Of a stretch of DNA of 64,000 bases, positions 37,286 through 45,805 are shown in pieces. Under the pieces are notes generated by a model. It did not search any database and had not been told where the DNA came from. It was given only the letters and a program-made list of their open reading frames with translations. The translations under genes and the position numbers were made by a program. The stretch is from positions 1 to 64,000 of the forward strand of contig NZ_MVDE01000026.1 in NCBI RefSeq assembly GCF_002843385.1, in the 5' to 3' direction. This DNA is from Labilibaculum manganireducens (lineage in GTDB: Bacteria > Bacteroidota > Bacteroidia > Bacteroidales > Marinifilaceae). The number at the start of each line of letters is the position of its first letter. The first letter of the stretch is position 1.

Positions 37286-38938
37286 ATGAAGAAATTAGGA
37301 TACAGCTTATTTGTAGTATTGTTTTTTTTGCTGTCGGCTTGTTCAACATCCGAAAAGCAAATTGCAGATGCCGACAAGCCATTTGTGTGGGAGGGAGCTA
37401 ACTTGTACTTTTTGCTGACAGATCGTTTTTGCAACGGAACCACAGACAATGATGTGAATTTTGAGCGTGAATTGTCTACCGGAAAGCTGAGAGGTTTTGA
37501 AGGTGGTGATATCAAGGGAATCACACAGAAAATAAAAGAAGGATATTTTAATGATCTGGGAATTAATGCCATTTGGTTTACTCCGGTAACCGAACAAATT
37601 CACGGATCGGTGGATGAGGGAACAGGCAATACGTATGGTTTTCACGGATATTGGGCCAAAGACTGGACTGCTTTGGATCCTAACTTTGGAACGATGGAAG
37701 ACTTGTCTGAACTGGTGGAAACCGCTCATGCCAACGGAATTCGGATTGTTATGGATGCAGTAATTAATCACACCGGACCGGCAACAGCGACTGACCCAGC
37801 CTGGGAAAAAGAATGGGTGAGAACCGGACCAACCTGCACTTATCAGAACTTTGAAACTACCACAGAGTGTACGTTAACTAATAATCTGCCCGATATTAAA
37901 ACCGAAAGCACACAGGAAGTGACTGTTCCTGCAAGTTTGGCAGAGAAATGGAAAAATGAAGGCAGATACGGGCAGGAAATGAAAGAACTGGATGAATTCT
38001 TTGCCCGCACGGGATATCCCCGTACCCCAAGATACTACATGATTAAATGGTTGTGCGATTACATCATTCAGTTTGGAATTGATGGTTACCGGTCCGATAC
38101 TGTGAAGCATACTGATGAAACCGTTTGGGGCGATTTCCGCAAAGAATGTGAGTATGCATTTCAGCTTTGGAAGAAGAACAATCCTGAAAAGGTGATGGAC
38201 AACAACGAATTTTATTCTGTTGCAGAAGTTTATGGATACGGTATCAGTAACAAATTTATTTACGATTTTGGCGATAAGCAGGTGAACTATTATGCCAATG
38301 GATTTACCGATGTAATCAATTTTGAATTCAAGTACAATGCATTATCGGGCTACGAAGAATTGTTTTCGAAATATTCTGAAATATTAAATGGCGACTTAAA
38401 AGGTTACGGAGTTTTAAACTACCTGACATCTCATGATGACGGATCACCTTTTGATCAAAAACGGGAAAAAAGTTTTGAATCGGCAAATAAATTGTTGCTG
38501 TGCCCGGGAACTTCGCAAGTATATTATGGCGATGAAACAGCCAGATCATTGATAATAGAAAGAACTGTTGGCGATGCAACTTTACGTTCGTTCATGAATT
38601 GGAAAGAAGTTGAAACCGATGAGCATGCACAAGCCGTATTGGCTCACTGGCAAAAGCTTGGCAAATTCCGAAGAGATCATCCGGCAGTAGGTGCAGGAGT
38701 TCATAAGATGATTTCAGAATCACCTTACCTGTTCAGCAGAACATATAACAATGCTGAATTGCAGGATCAGGTTTTTGTAGGATTGGATTTGCCAATAGGA
38801 GAAAAAGAATTGTCAATAGCAGATTTAGAGGACGGAACCAAATTGCGTGATGCTTATTCCGGTAAGAAAACAAAAGTGGAAAACGGAAAAATAAGCATCG
38901 ATACCGAATACGATATTCTATTATTGGAATTGTTGTAA
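37286..38938 (+). CDS. GH13 alpha-amylase lipoprotein (first)
   Basis: A 550-residue GH13 enzyme. The ATG at 37286 gives MKKLGYSLFVVLFFLLSAC with a lipobox (LSAC); 24 extra codons upstream lack a signal and are rejected. The barrel opens NLYFLLTDRFCNGTTDND and GGDIKGITQKI. Catalytic residues are Asp271 (DGYRSDTVKH), Glu314 (VAEVYGYG) and Asp384 (TSHDDGSPF). A glycine/serine spacer is absent, so it is probably anchored in the periplasmic face or the outer membrane. It resembles amylases acting on short maltodextrins. A 237-base gap before it holds a degenerate CACAAAG-rich stretch (37102-37143). Confidence 0.9.
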   Translation: MKKLGYSLFVVLFFLLSACSTSEKQIADADKPFVWEGANLYFLLTDRFCNGTTDNDVNFERELSTGKLRGFEGGDIKGITQKIKEGYFNDLGINAIWFTPVTEQIHGSVDEGTGNTYGFHGYWAKDWTALDPNFGTMEDLSELVETAHANGIRIVMDAVINHTGPATATDPAWEKEWVRTGPTCTYQNFETTTECTLTNNLPDIKTESTQEVTVPASLAEKWKNEGRYGQEMKELDEFFARTGYPRTPRYYMIKWLCDYIIQFGIDGYRSDTVKHTDETVWGDFRKECEYAFQLWKKNNPEKVMDNNEFYSVAEVYGYGISNKFIYDFGDKQVNYYANGFTDVINFEFKYNALSGYEELFSKYSEILNGDLKGYGVLNYLTSHDDGSPFDQKREKSFESANKLLLCPGTSQVYYGDETARSLIIERTVGDATLRSFMNWKEVETDEHAQAVLAHWQKLGKFRRDHPAVGAGVHKMISESPYLFSRTYNNAELQDQVFVGLDLPIGEKELSIADLEDGTKLRDAYSGKKTKVENGKISIDTEYDILLLELL

Positions 38939-38960
38939 TTATTTATACAATTGCCCCAAA

Positions 38961-39031
38961 CCCCTAAAAGGGCTTTTTAAAAAATGTTAATGTAACAAAT
39001 TGGGTAAAGTCCCCTTTAAGGGATTTAGGGG
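38961..39031. repeat. imperfect inverted repeat (REP-like)
   Basis: CCCCTAAAAGGGCTTT on the left and its longer reverse-complement relative (AAAGTCCCC ... TTTAGGGG) on the right form an imperfect palindrome between two amylase genes. It resembles the CCCCTAAA-type intergenic repeats I know from Bacteroidota, and may stabilise or end the transcript. Confidence 0.6.
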
Positions 39032-39092
39032 TAAGGCTATAAAGATTTGAAACTAAAACATCACACAAACTAATCATCTAAACAAAATAGCA

Positions 39093-40469
39093 ATGAAAAA
39101 ATTTAATCACATTGTTCTGGGTTTGGCTTTGCTAACAGGAATGTTGGCATCCTGCCAAAATAAGCCGGCTAAAAAAGCTGTTGCTGAAGAAGTAAAAGTT
39201 GAAAAACCCCTTGCATGGACTCGTAATGCGAACATCTACGAAGTGAACATTCGTCAGTACACGCCTGAGGGAACGATCAATGCCTTTGTTGAACACATGC
39301 CTCGTTTAAAGGAAATGGGTGTGGATATTCTTTGGGTGATGCCTGTTTTTCCTATCTCCGAAAAAAATCGTAAAGGAAGCATGGGCAGCTATTACGCTGT
39401 ATCAGATTACCGGGCAGTTAATCCTGAGTTTGGAACTATGGATGATTTGAAAAACATGGTAAACAAAGCTCACGAAATGGGCATGCATGTTATTTTAGAC
39501 TGGGTTGCCAATCATACTGGCTGGGACAATATTCTAATGACTGAGCATCCTGATTTTTACACAAAAAATGAAGCAGGAGAAATAGTTATTCCCGAAGGAA
39601 CCGATTGGTCGGATACTGCAGACTTGAACTACGACAACAATGAACTGCGTGAGTACATGATCGGATCCTTAAAATATTGGATTGAGAATGCTGACGTTGA
39701 TGGATTCCGCTGCGATGTAGCAGGAATGGTTCCTACTGATTTTTGGGAGAAAGCCCGTAAAGATTTAGATGCAGTTAAGCCTGTATTCATGTTGGCCGAA
39801 GATGGCGGACCGGAATTGGTTCAAAATGCATTTGATATGTGTTATGGATGGGATTTTCATCATTTGATGAATGAGATTGCCAAAGGTGAGAAAAATGCCA
39901 ACGATATTGAAGCATATTTCACCAAAATAGATACTGTTTTTCCGGCAGATTCTTACATCATGAATTTTATCACCAACCACGATGAAAACTCTTGGAACGG
40001 TACCGTTAAAGAAAGAATGGGCGATGCAGGAAATACTTTTGCAGTATTGACTTTCACCATGCCTGGAATGCCCTTGATTTACAGCGGACAGGAAGCAGGA
40101 ATGGACAAGCGGTTGAAATTTTTCGAAAAAGATGATATCAATTGGAGCAACAAAAGCCTATTGCCATTCTATACACAATTACTTAGCCTGAAAAGCACAA
40201 ACAAAGCTCTTCAAAATGGAGTGAAAGGTGGTGAGATTGTTCGTATTTCTTCCGACAAGAACGAAGCTGTTTATGCATTTTCCCGCGAAGCTGAAGGCGA
40301 TAAAGTACTGGTGGTATTGAACCTGACTGCCGACGCTCAGGAATTTACATTTGCGTCAGAAGTATTAGCAGGCGATTACAAAGACTACTTTAGCAAGGAA
40401 GAGGTGAAATTCTCAGCAAAAGAGAAAATGTCTCTTAAAGCTTGGGAATACAAAGTGTTCCTAAAATAA
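39093..40469 (+). CDS. GH13 alpha-amylase lipoprotein (second)
   Basis: A 458-residue GH13 enzyme with signal peptide and lipobox MKKFNHIVLGLALLTGMLASC. A Lys/Glu-rich spacer precedes the barrel (ANIYEVNIRQYTPEGTINAF). Catalytic residues are Asp208 (DGFRCDVAG), Glu236 (LAEDGG) and Asp297 (TNHDENSW). It is compact for GH13 and lacks added binding domains, like the small lipoprotein amylases that act on maltodextrins in the periplasm or at the surface. It is the last gene of the rightward glucan locus and is followed by a strong terminator. Confidence 0.9.
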   Translation: MKKFNHIVLGLALLTGMLASCQNKPAKKAVAEEVKVEKPLAWTRNANIYEVNIRQYTPEGTINAFVEHMPRLKEMGVDILWVMPVFPISEKNRKGSMGSYYAVSDYRAVNPEFGTMDDLKNMVNKAHEMGMHVILDWVANHTGWDNILMTEHPDFYTKNEAGEIVIPEGTDWSDTADLNYDNNELREYMIGSLKYWIENADVDGFRCDVAGMVPTDFWEKARKDLDAVKPVFMLAEDGGPELVQNAFDMCYGWDFHHLMNEIAKGEKNANDIEAYFTKIDTVFPADSYIMNFITNHDENSWNGTVKERMGDAGNTFAVLTFTMPGMPLIYSGQEAGMDKRLKFFEKDDINWSNKSLLPFYTQLLSLKSTNKALQNGVKGGEIVRISSDKNEAVYAFSREAEGDKVLVVLNLTADAQEFTFASEVLAGDYKDYFSKEEVKFSAKEKMSLKAWEYKVFLK

Positions 40470-40488
40470 GCAAGACCAATTTCCGATG

Positions 40489-40546
40489 TTTCGGAAACCA
40501 GACATCCTAGTGAAAAGCCGTTCTTATGAACGGCTTTTTGTGTTTT
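40489..40546 (+). terminator. terminator closing the glucan locus; left boundary sequence of the island
   Basis: An 11-bp stem, AAAAGCCGTTC paired with GAACGGCTTTT, with a TTAT loop and T-run. It follows the tag TTTCGGAAACCAGA. The whole block of about 57 bases recurs at 48652-48708 at the far end of the secretion island. Confidence 0.88.
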
Positions 40547-40868
40547 ATACCATTCATTCAATAGCTTTGCAGTCCTTAATTTGTCGGGATGTTTGTTGTG
40601 AAATCAGTCTTTGTTGCAGCGATTCGGTATAGAAAATTGTAATCCTTTAATATCCATTAGGCAGTAAGCTGTTTGTAATGATGTGTTTGTGGTGATGTAT
40701 TTTGTTTTGTGATGAAAGTGATTAACGATAATTCACATCTGTTAAATGCACATAATTTATTTTTATTATCTTTACTACCTCTTACTAATAATTAACAAAA
40801 GAGTTTGCTTCTCCAGCTCAGGTTTTACGGGAGAAGTTATTATACTTTTACAATTAAGCGAAATATAA
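40547..40868. other. gene-free spacer upstream of tssD
   Basis: AT-rich leader region. It holds TATCTTTA at about 40767, a near match to the -7 box, and a 7-bp hairpin, CTTCTCC (40808-40814) with GGAGAAG (40830-40836), about 30 bases before the tssD ATG. The hairpin would lie in the mRNA leader and may set tssD output. Confidence 0.4.
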
Positions 40869-41558
40869 ATGAGTATTATAGCAAAAATGTATGTTGATGA
40901 TCTGGTTTACAACATCCGACAATTAGATTTTGGTTTCGACCAAAAAATCAATACCAATGGCACCGCCTCCACACAACCCTTAGGTGGATTATTCAATATA
41001 GAGGTAGAAAGTCCTAAAAATACACATTTGTATGCTTGGGGAGCCAGTAATTTGGATATGAAGTATGTGAAATTGGTGTTCTCACCGGTTACACTTGCAT
41101 CCAAAAGCCGAACCATCGAGCTGTACGATACCCTCTGCATTGCACACCACGACTATTTTCACAGCGAAGGCAAAGATCCAATGGTTAGCGTACTCCGACT
41201 CTCACCCGCCATCATCGTTCAAGATGGCCAAACTATGGTCGAAAAAAACTGGAAGGTAACAGATCTAAGCATGCAGAATGTGGAGGCTACGGCTGTGCCT
41301 GTTGCTAATGAGCCAAAGCTGGTAAATTATTTTATTACAGATATTTCAGGGAATGAACTTGAAGAATACAATACTGGCGATAAAATAATTTTACAAATTG
41401 AAACTGAAAATAGAATTGGTGATATGTTGACTATTAATTTAGATGATAAAACACATGATTTTAAATACAATAACAATATTTTAGTTAACGATACACTTAC
41501 ATACATTATTGGTGAAGATTTAGAGAAGATCGAATTGGAAGTTATTAAACAGGGATAA
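40869..41558 (+). CDS. tssD: T6SS tube protein TssD (Hcp) with a C-terminal extension
   Basis: A 229-residue protein. Residues 1-145 match the Bacteroidota T6SS tube protein: MSIIAKMYVDDLVYNI, GGLFNIEVESPK, a mid-region Trp, KLVFSPVT, DPMVSVLRLSP and the EKNWKVTD end. This hexameric-ring protein forms the tube that delivers effectors. Residues 146-229 are an added domain not found in plain Hcp. It is predicted beta-rich and Ig-like (VNYFITDISGNELEEYNTGDKIILQIETENRIGD ...), with no known family. The effector gene starts 2 bases later, so the extension may dock the effector to the tube. No sheath, baseplate or ATPase genes are in the window. The core has a more balanced base composition than its tail and the next genes. 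Confidence 0.82.
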   Translation: MSIIAKMYVDDLVYNIRQLDFGFDQKINTNGTASTQPLGGLFNIEVESPKNTHLYAWGASNLDMKYVKLVFSPVTLASKSRTIELYDTLCIAHHDYFHSEGKDPMVSVLRLSPAIIVQDGQTMVEKNWKVTDLSMQNVEATAVPVANEPKLVNYFITDISGNELEEYNTGDKIILQIETENRIGDMLTINLDDKTHDFKYNNNILVNDTLTYIIGEDLEKIELEVIKQG

Positions 41559-41560
41559 AA

Positions 41561-42805
41561 ATGGGAAAGAATACTTTTAGAATATCATTTGATGATGGTA
41601 CTACAAAATCGGTAAGTGTTGAAATTGTGGACGACTATGTTTGTAAATATTGTGATGATGAAATTACATTAGACCAAATAAAAAAGACTATAGGAGGAAC
41701 TGTAGGATCAAATCAAATTACTAATATTAATAAAGTTTTACCATTTATTAATAAATATAGAAAAGATTTTGGCTTAGATACATGTTTAAAAAAAGCTCAT
41801 TTTCTAGCACAAATCACTCATGAAAGTGATAAATTTAATTCTCTTGAAGAATACGAAAGATGGAATTACAGATCAGAAAATAAAGCAACTGGAAAAATTG
41901 TTAGTTTACCAGGAGTTTTTAGTAACACTCCTATTGAATTTGATGAAACTATGGGTGAATCTCTTAAAGAGTATTTAACTGAAATATTTACTATTAAAGA
42001 CGATAAAGATAAGGTGTTAACAAAGACAAATGATGAAATCAAAAAATTACTTTTAGACAATAAAGTTAAAGTAGTAGATAAAAAACTTTACACCAATTAT
42101 CAACAAGGTGAAGAACTTTTAAAAGAAGTTAAAGAGAAAAAAGAGGATGGTACTGAAACAGAAGTAATCAAATTTAAAATATATTTAAAAAGCCATTCTC
42201 ATTTTGGCATTCCGCTCTTATCTCGAATGTACGCACCATATAAAGGAGATAGAAGAGGACTTGGTAATGGAGATGAACTATCTAAAGATGGGTGGAAATA
42301 TAAAGGAAGAGGTTTAAAACAACTTACTGGAATTGATAATTATAAAAACTTTACTAAATATAGAAATGGAGTCACTTTTACAGATGATACATCTGGAAAA
42401 ATTGATTTTGAAAAAAACGACGATTTAGGAAGTCCTCAAGATGCAAAAAAAGGCAATTATGTTAAGGTGTCTGAGCCGATGTATGCTGTGCAATCTGCTT
42501 TGTGGTTTTGGAATAAAGGAAGCCAAAAAGACAATAAATATGCTGTCGAACATGCAGAAAATGATGATGTTAATTTAGTTTCTAAAGCTGTAAACGCATT
42601 TGATACTGAGAATTTAGCAATACGAGAAGGCTATTATAATAATGCTAGAAAAAAAGATGCTATCGATATTGTTAGACATCATACTGATATTTATGACAAT
42701 GGAACTGATGAGCAAAAGAAAACATCAAAAGCTTATTTTGAAAAATGGAAAGATAAAGATGATGAAGCTAAAAAGAAATTAGAAGAAATTAATAAAGCAG
42801 ACTAA
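41561..42805 (+). CDS. GH19-like peptidoglycan hydrolase, probable T6SS effector
   Basis: A 414-residue protein without a signal peptide. The first 30 residues (FRISFDDGTTKSVSVEI) form a small beta unit. Residues about 45-360 are a GH19 lysozyme/chitinase fold: AHFLAQITHESDKFNSLEE with the likely catalytic Glu near 88, then YKGRGLKQLTGIDNY near 247 and YAVQSALWFWNK. An insertion rich in Lys/Glu (about 115-220) is unusual. The C-terminal 40 residues are charged and helical. The lack of export signal plus the 2-base gap after tssD fit delivery by the tube into a rival's periplasm. Codon use is strongly AT-rich. A prophage endolysin is an alternative, but no phage genes are near. Confidence 0.8.
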   Translation: MGKNTFRISFDDGTTKSVSVEIVDDYVCKYCDDEITLDQIKKTIGGTVGSNQITNINKVLPFINKYRKDFGLDTCLKKAHFLAQITHESDKFNSLEEYERWNYRSENKATGKIVSLPGVFSNTPIEFDETMGESLKEYLTEIFTIKDDKDKVLTKTNDEIKKLLLDNKVKVVDKKLYTNYQQGEELLKEVKEKKEDGTETEVIKFKIYLKSHSHFGIPLLSRMYAPYKGDRRGLGNGDELSKDGWKYKGRGLKQLTGIDNYKNFTKYRNGVTFTDDTSGKIDFEKNDDLGSPQDAKKGNYVKVSEPMYAVQSALWFWNKGSQKDNKYAVEHAENDDVNLVSKAVNAFDTENLAIREGYYNNARKKDAIDIVRHHTDIYDNGTDEQKKTSKAYFEKWKDKDDEAKKKLEEINKAD

Positions 42806-42824
42806 GCAAAAACGGATAAAAAAG

Positions 42825-43643
42825 ATGAAACAAAAACAGATTAAAATTCACAAATTAATTTTTCTTTTAATTATTAGTATTACATTAATTAGTTCTTTCT
42901 CTTGCTCTATACAAAAAAAGAATAAAGCAGATAATTCTATTAAAGTTGAACTATTAACAGATACAATACAAGAACCGTATGGATATTTCAGTGAGTTAGT
43001 AATAACTCCTACAAATAATATTCTTTTAAAGAATATTCAAAATCTTTCTGAAAACAAAATCTTAAACTCAATAGACCCTAAAGAGCGATTAAGAAAAAAA
43101 ATAGAGCTATCTAACTTATGTCATGAAGGAAGTCTTTCATTCGAAAAATATACCCCAGAAGAGTATAAAATATTAGCAAATAAAAATAGTATTCTTAATG
43201 TAGAATATGGGTATAATATGTTTAGTAATCCTGATGACTACTTTAAATACGCAGTCTTTAATTTAGAAAACGGAGAACGTATAACCTATAAGCAAATGTT
43301 TAATAATGCAGAAACTATTTTGAAAATGTATAATGATAAATATGTTTCTGAAATTCAAGATTATCTGGCTGAATTAAATAAAGATGACGAGGAAGAGCTT
43401 GGTGAGTATGATAGATACAAGTCTCATTTAGAAACTAGAACGCCTTTTCAGTTAGAGGATTTAAACAATTTTGAAATAGTTTATGATTCTACCAAAACAA
43501 AAGTAAAAGAATTAAAGTTTCATTACAATGGACAAGGTGGAGTTTATAGACGATTTTTTCCTCCAGGTTTTGAAGAATTTAGTATTGAAGAATTAAAACC
43601 ACACTTAACAGAAGATTTTAAAAAACGAATTGGTTTGGAGTAA
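42825..43643 (+). CDS. lipoprotein, probable immunity protein to the GH19-like effector
   Basis: A 272-residue lipoprotein with a signal (LIFLLIISITLISSFSC) and lipobox Cys near 27. I do not firmly recognise the family. The arrangement of an N-terminal domain and a C-terminal segment (ELKFHYNGQGGVYRRFFPPGFEEFSIEELKPHL) recalls the DUF3298/RsiV-type domain. In RsiV of Bacillus that domain binds lysozyme directly, which would suit an inhibitor of a lysozyme-like toxin. It starts 19 bases after the effector gene, the standard immunity position, and would protect the periplasm. The link to DUF3298 is my reading of a weak pattern. Confidence 0.6.
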   Translation: MKQKQIKIHKLIFLLIISITLISSFSCSIQKKNKADNSIKVELLTDTIQEPYGYFSELVITPTNNILLKNIQNLSENKILNSIDPKERLRKKIELSNLCHEGSLSFEKYTPEEYKILANKNSILNVEYGYNMFSNPDDYFKYAVFNLENGERITYKQMFNNAETILKMYNDKYVSEIQDYLAELNKDDEEELGEYDRYKSHLETRTPFQLEDLNNFEIVYDSTKTKVKELKFHYNGQGGVYRRFFPPGFEEFSIEELKPHLTEDFKKRIGLE

Positions 43644-43796
43644 ATCGGTTAATACAGTTGCAGAGATAAAACAAGGAATACACTAACGGTCAGTCTAAGC
43701 GTCTGACATTTTCGTTGAGGGCTAATCAAGATTTAATAGATAATATAACACGAAACGAAGTGAGTTCTCAGAAACATTTACTGAAGCAGGTAAATT

Positions 43797-44462
43797 GACC
43801 CAGAAATTAATACCAATGGTACTGCCTCCACCGCACCCTTAGGCGGATTATTTAATGTGGAGGTAGAAAGTCCCAAAAACACACACCTGTATGCATGGGG
43901 AGCCAGCAATTTGGATATGAAGTATGTGAAATTGGTGTTCTCACCGGTTACACTTGCATCCAAAAGCCGAACCATCGAGCTGTACGATACCCTTTGTATT
44001 GCACATCACGATTACTTTCACAGCGAAGGCAAGGATCCAATGGTAAGCGTCCTTAAACTCTCACCAGCCATCATTGTTCAGGATGGCCAAACTATGGTTG
44101 AAAAAAACTGGAAGGTAACTGATTTAAGCAGGCAGAATGTGGAGCCTACGGCCGTGCCAGTGAGTACTGAAGATGAAGAGGAGCAAGAAGAATCACAACC
44201 TGTAATAACAGAAATGTATTATGAAAGTTTAGATGGTGTAATTTGGAACAATTGGCTTGACCATGGTGAATTTATTTTATGTGTTAAAAGTCAAAATGCC
44301 GTAGGGAAATCATTTTCTTCCAATTTAAATTTTCCAAACAGAATAATTGAATACCAGGGAAATGAACTGGTCAATAATAAATTGGAGAATATTGCAATAA
44401 ACTCCAACGAAATGAAAATCAAATTAAAGTCAAAGTTAAAAACAAAAAAAAATAGGTTATGA
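43797..44462 (+). pseudogene. 5'-truncated second tssD with a different C-terminal extension
   Basis: The frame is open from 43794 after a stop at 43791 and runs to 44462. It matches residues 24-145 of the intact tssD closely, with 86 identical bases in a row (43908-43993 equals 41049-41134), but lacks the first 23 codons. A GTG at 43857 could start a shortened protein of 201 residues that would lack tube strands. After the shared core the tail differs: an acidic linker (STEDEEEQEE) and an 80-residue beta-rich domain with the same general pattern as the first. It overlaps the next gene by 4 bases (ATGA). This looks like an orphan cassette left by recombination. Confidence 0.78.
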
Positions 44463-45793
44463 AGGGAGTTACAACTATTTGGCTAAACGATTTTCCTGAG
44501 AACAAATTAAGCATCGAGGAAAAAGAAATTACCGAAAGTGAACAGGTTCAAGGAGGTGGCTTATTGGAGATTATAAATTATATAATAAGTGAGCAGATAA
44601 GATTGGGTAAAGGATCACCATTAGATAATTTTATTCAGGCATTGGGAATATTTCATTATAAACCTGAGGATTCTTTAAATGAATTTGCGGATACAAAGTA
44701 TTGTTCAAAAGTGCTTAGAGATGTATTGGGCGATGTAATTGTGGGGATTGAAGCCGAAGCCCGATTTATTGTCGCTACCGTGTTTAAACATCTTCAGAAA
44801 TTGGAGTTTTTGAAAAATGAAGATGAAATATTAATCATTCTTGAACAAGGAGGCTGGACAGAAAAAGAAATAGCAAATCCAACAGCTATTGCAGAACAAA
44901 TCCTGACCAAGGAAATGAAGAAGCTAAGTAATGGTGCCGAAATTTTGGGATTGACCTCAGATTATGTAGAATCTTACTTTCAAACCAAAGCTCAAAATAT
45001 TAGTGCCTTTACTTTAGAGCATGCCGAAGATTTCTTTAAAAGCAAAGAATTGAGTGGTAAAAAATTCAAAGCAATTGCAAACTCATTGGGTGCAAGCAAT
45101 AAAGAGCTTCAACAGCTGATGAAATATAGAACTACTGGGAATACAAAAGGAATAGAATTATTCCTTGTAAATAAAAGAGTAACGAACGGTACGACTGATG
45201 CTGTTTTAAAGAGAATGTATCAATCAAATAAGGAATTAAAATCATTTATAGGAACAAATACGAAAGCCGTTAAAGATTTGGTAAGAAAGAGTGGTTATGC
45301 AAAAAAATTCATGAAGTTTGCATTTAAAAATGTTAATACTCTAGGATATGTAGACTCATTAATCTCATTGGAAAGTGCTTATGAACCAGAAAAGATGATG
45401 GATAACATGTTAACGGCAGCTGGAACTTTGATAAGTGCTTCGGCCGGTTTTGGGGTTAGCGCTTTATTGGCTATTGGTAATGATCATTGGGATCGATTTG
45501 AAGAAGATATGTTTGAAGTAATTTATAATTCTTGTGGAATCTCTTGGTCTGATTTATGTGATGTTGATGATGATGGTAAGTTTGAAACGCCTCAATTTTG
45601 TAGATTATTTCTTCATTATAAAAAAGAAGAACATATTTTGTTTTCAAATAAAAAGATTGTTCCTACGAGTATTAGAATTCTTGATACAAGTGTAGCAGGG
45701 GATGTTTTTGGATTTGAACCAAAATATGTGAATTACTTTTTATATGAAGATCGGGAATTATCGGAAGTGTGTTGTACTCGATACCAAAATTAA
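44459..45793 (+). CDS. putative T6SS effector of unknown type
   Basis: A 444-residue protein without a signal peptide and not matched to any family I know. The N-terminus (about 1-35) is short and beta-like. Residues about 35-320 are mainly helical with many Lys/Glu. A glycine/alanine-rich hydrophobic stretch (about 318-342, MLTAAGTLISASAGFGVSALLAIGN) could enter a membrane. The C-terminal 100 residues are mixed, with a CDVDDDGKFETPQF loop and paired cysteines at the end. Its ATG overlaps the TGA of the second tssD, so the pair is translationally coupled like an adaptor and cargo. The hydrophobic stretch allows a pore-forming toxin, but this is a guess. Confidence 0.6.
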   Translation: MKGVTTIWLNDFPENKLSIEEKEITESEQVQGGGLLEIINYIISEQIRLGKGSPLDNFIQALGIFHYKPEDSLNEFADTKYCSKVLRDVLGDVIVGIEAEARFIVATVFKHLQKLEFLKNEDEILIILEQGGWTEKEIANPTAIAEQILTKEMKKLSNGAEILGLTSDYVESYFQTKAQNISAFTLEHAEDFFKSKELSGKKFKAIANSLGASNKELQQLMKYRTTGNTKGIELFLVNKRVTNGTTDAVLKRMYQSNKELKSFIGTNTKAVKDLVRKSGYAKKFMKFAFKNVNTLGYVDSLISLESAYEPEKMMDNMLTAAGTLISASAGFGVSALLAIGNDHWDRFEEDMFEVIYNSCGISWSDLCDVDDDGKFETPQFCRLFLHYKKEEHILFSNKKIVPTSIRILDTSVAGDVFGFEPKYVNYFLYEDRELSEVCCTRYQN

Positions 45794-45805
45794 ATTATTA
45801 TTATC

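Noticed and set aside
41561-42805. Prophage endolysin reading of the GH19-like gene
   Set aside because: No holin, portal, tail or integrase genes are near, and a tssD gene precedes it by 2 bases.
45663-45770. Resemblance between the effector's C-terminus and the antisense translation of the tssD core (RxLDxSVxG)
   Set aside because: Short, on the opposite strand of tssD, and about what chance allows between AT-rich sequences.
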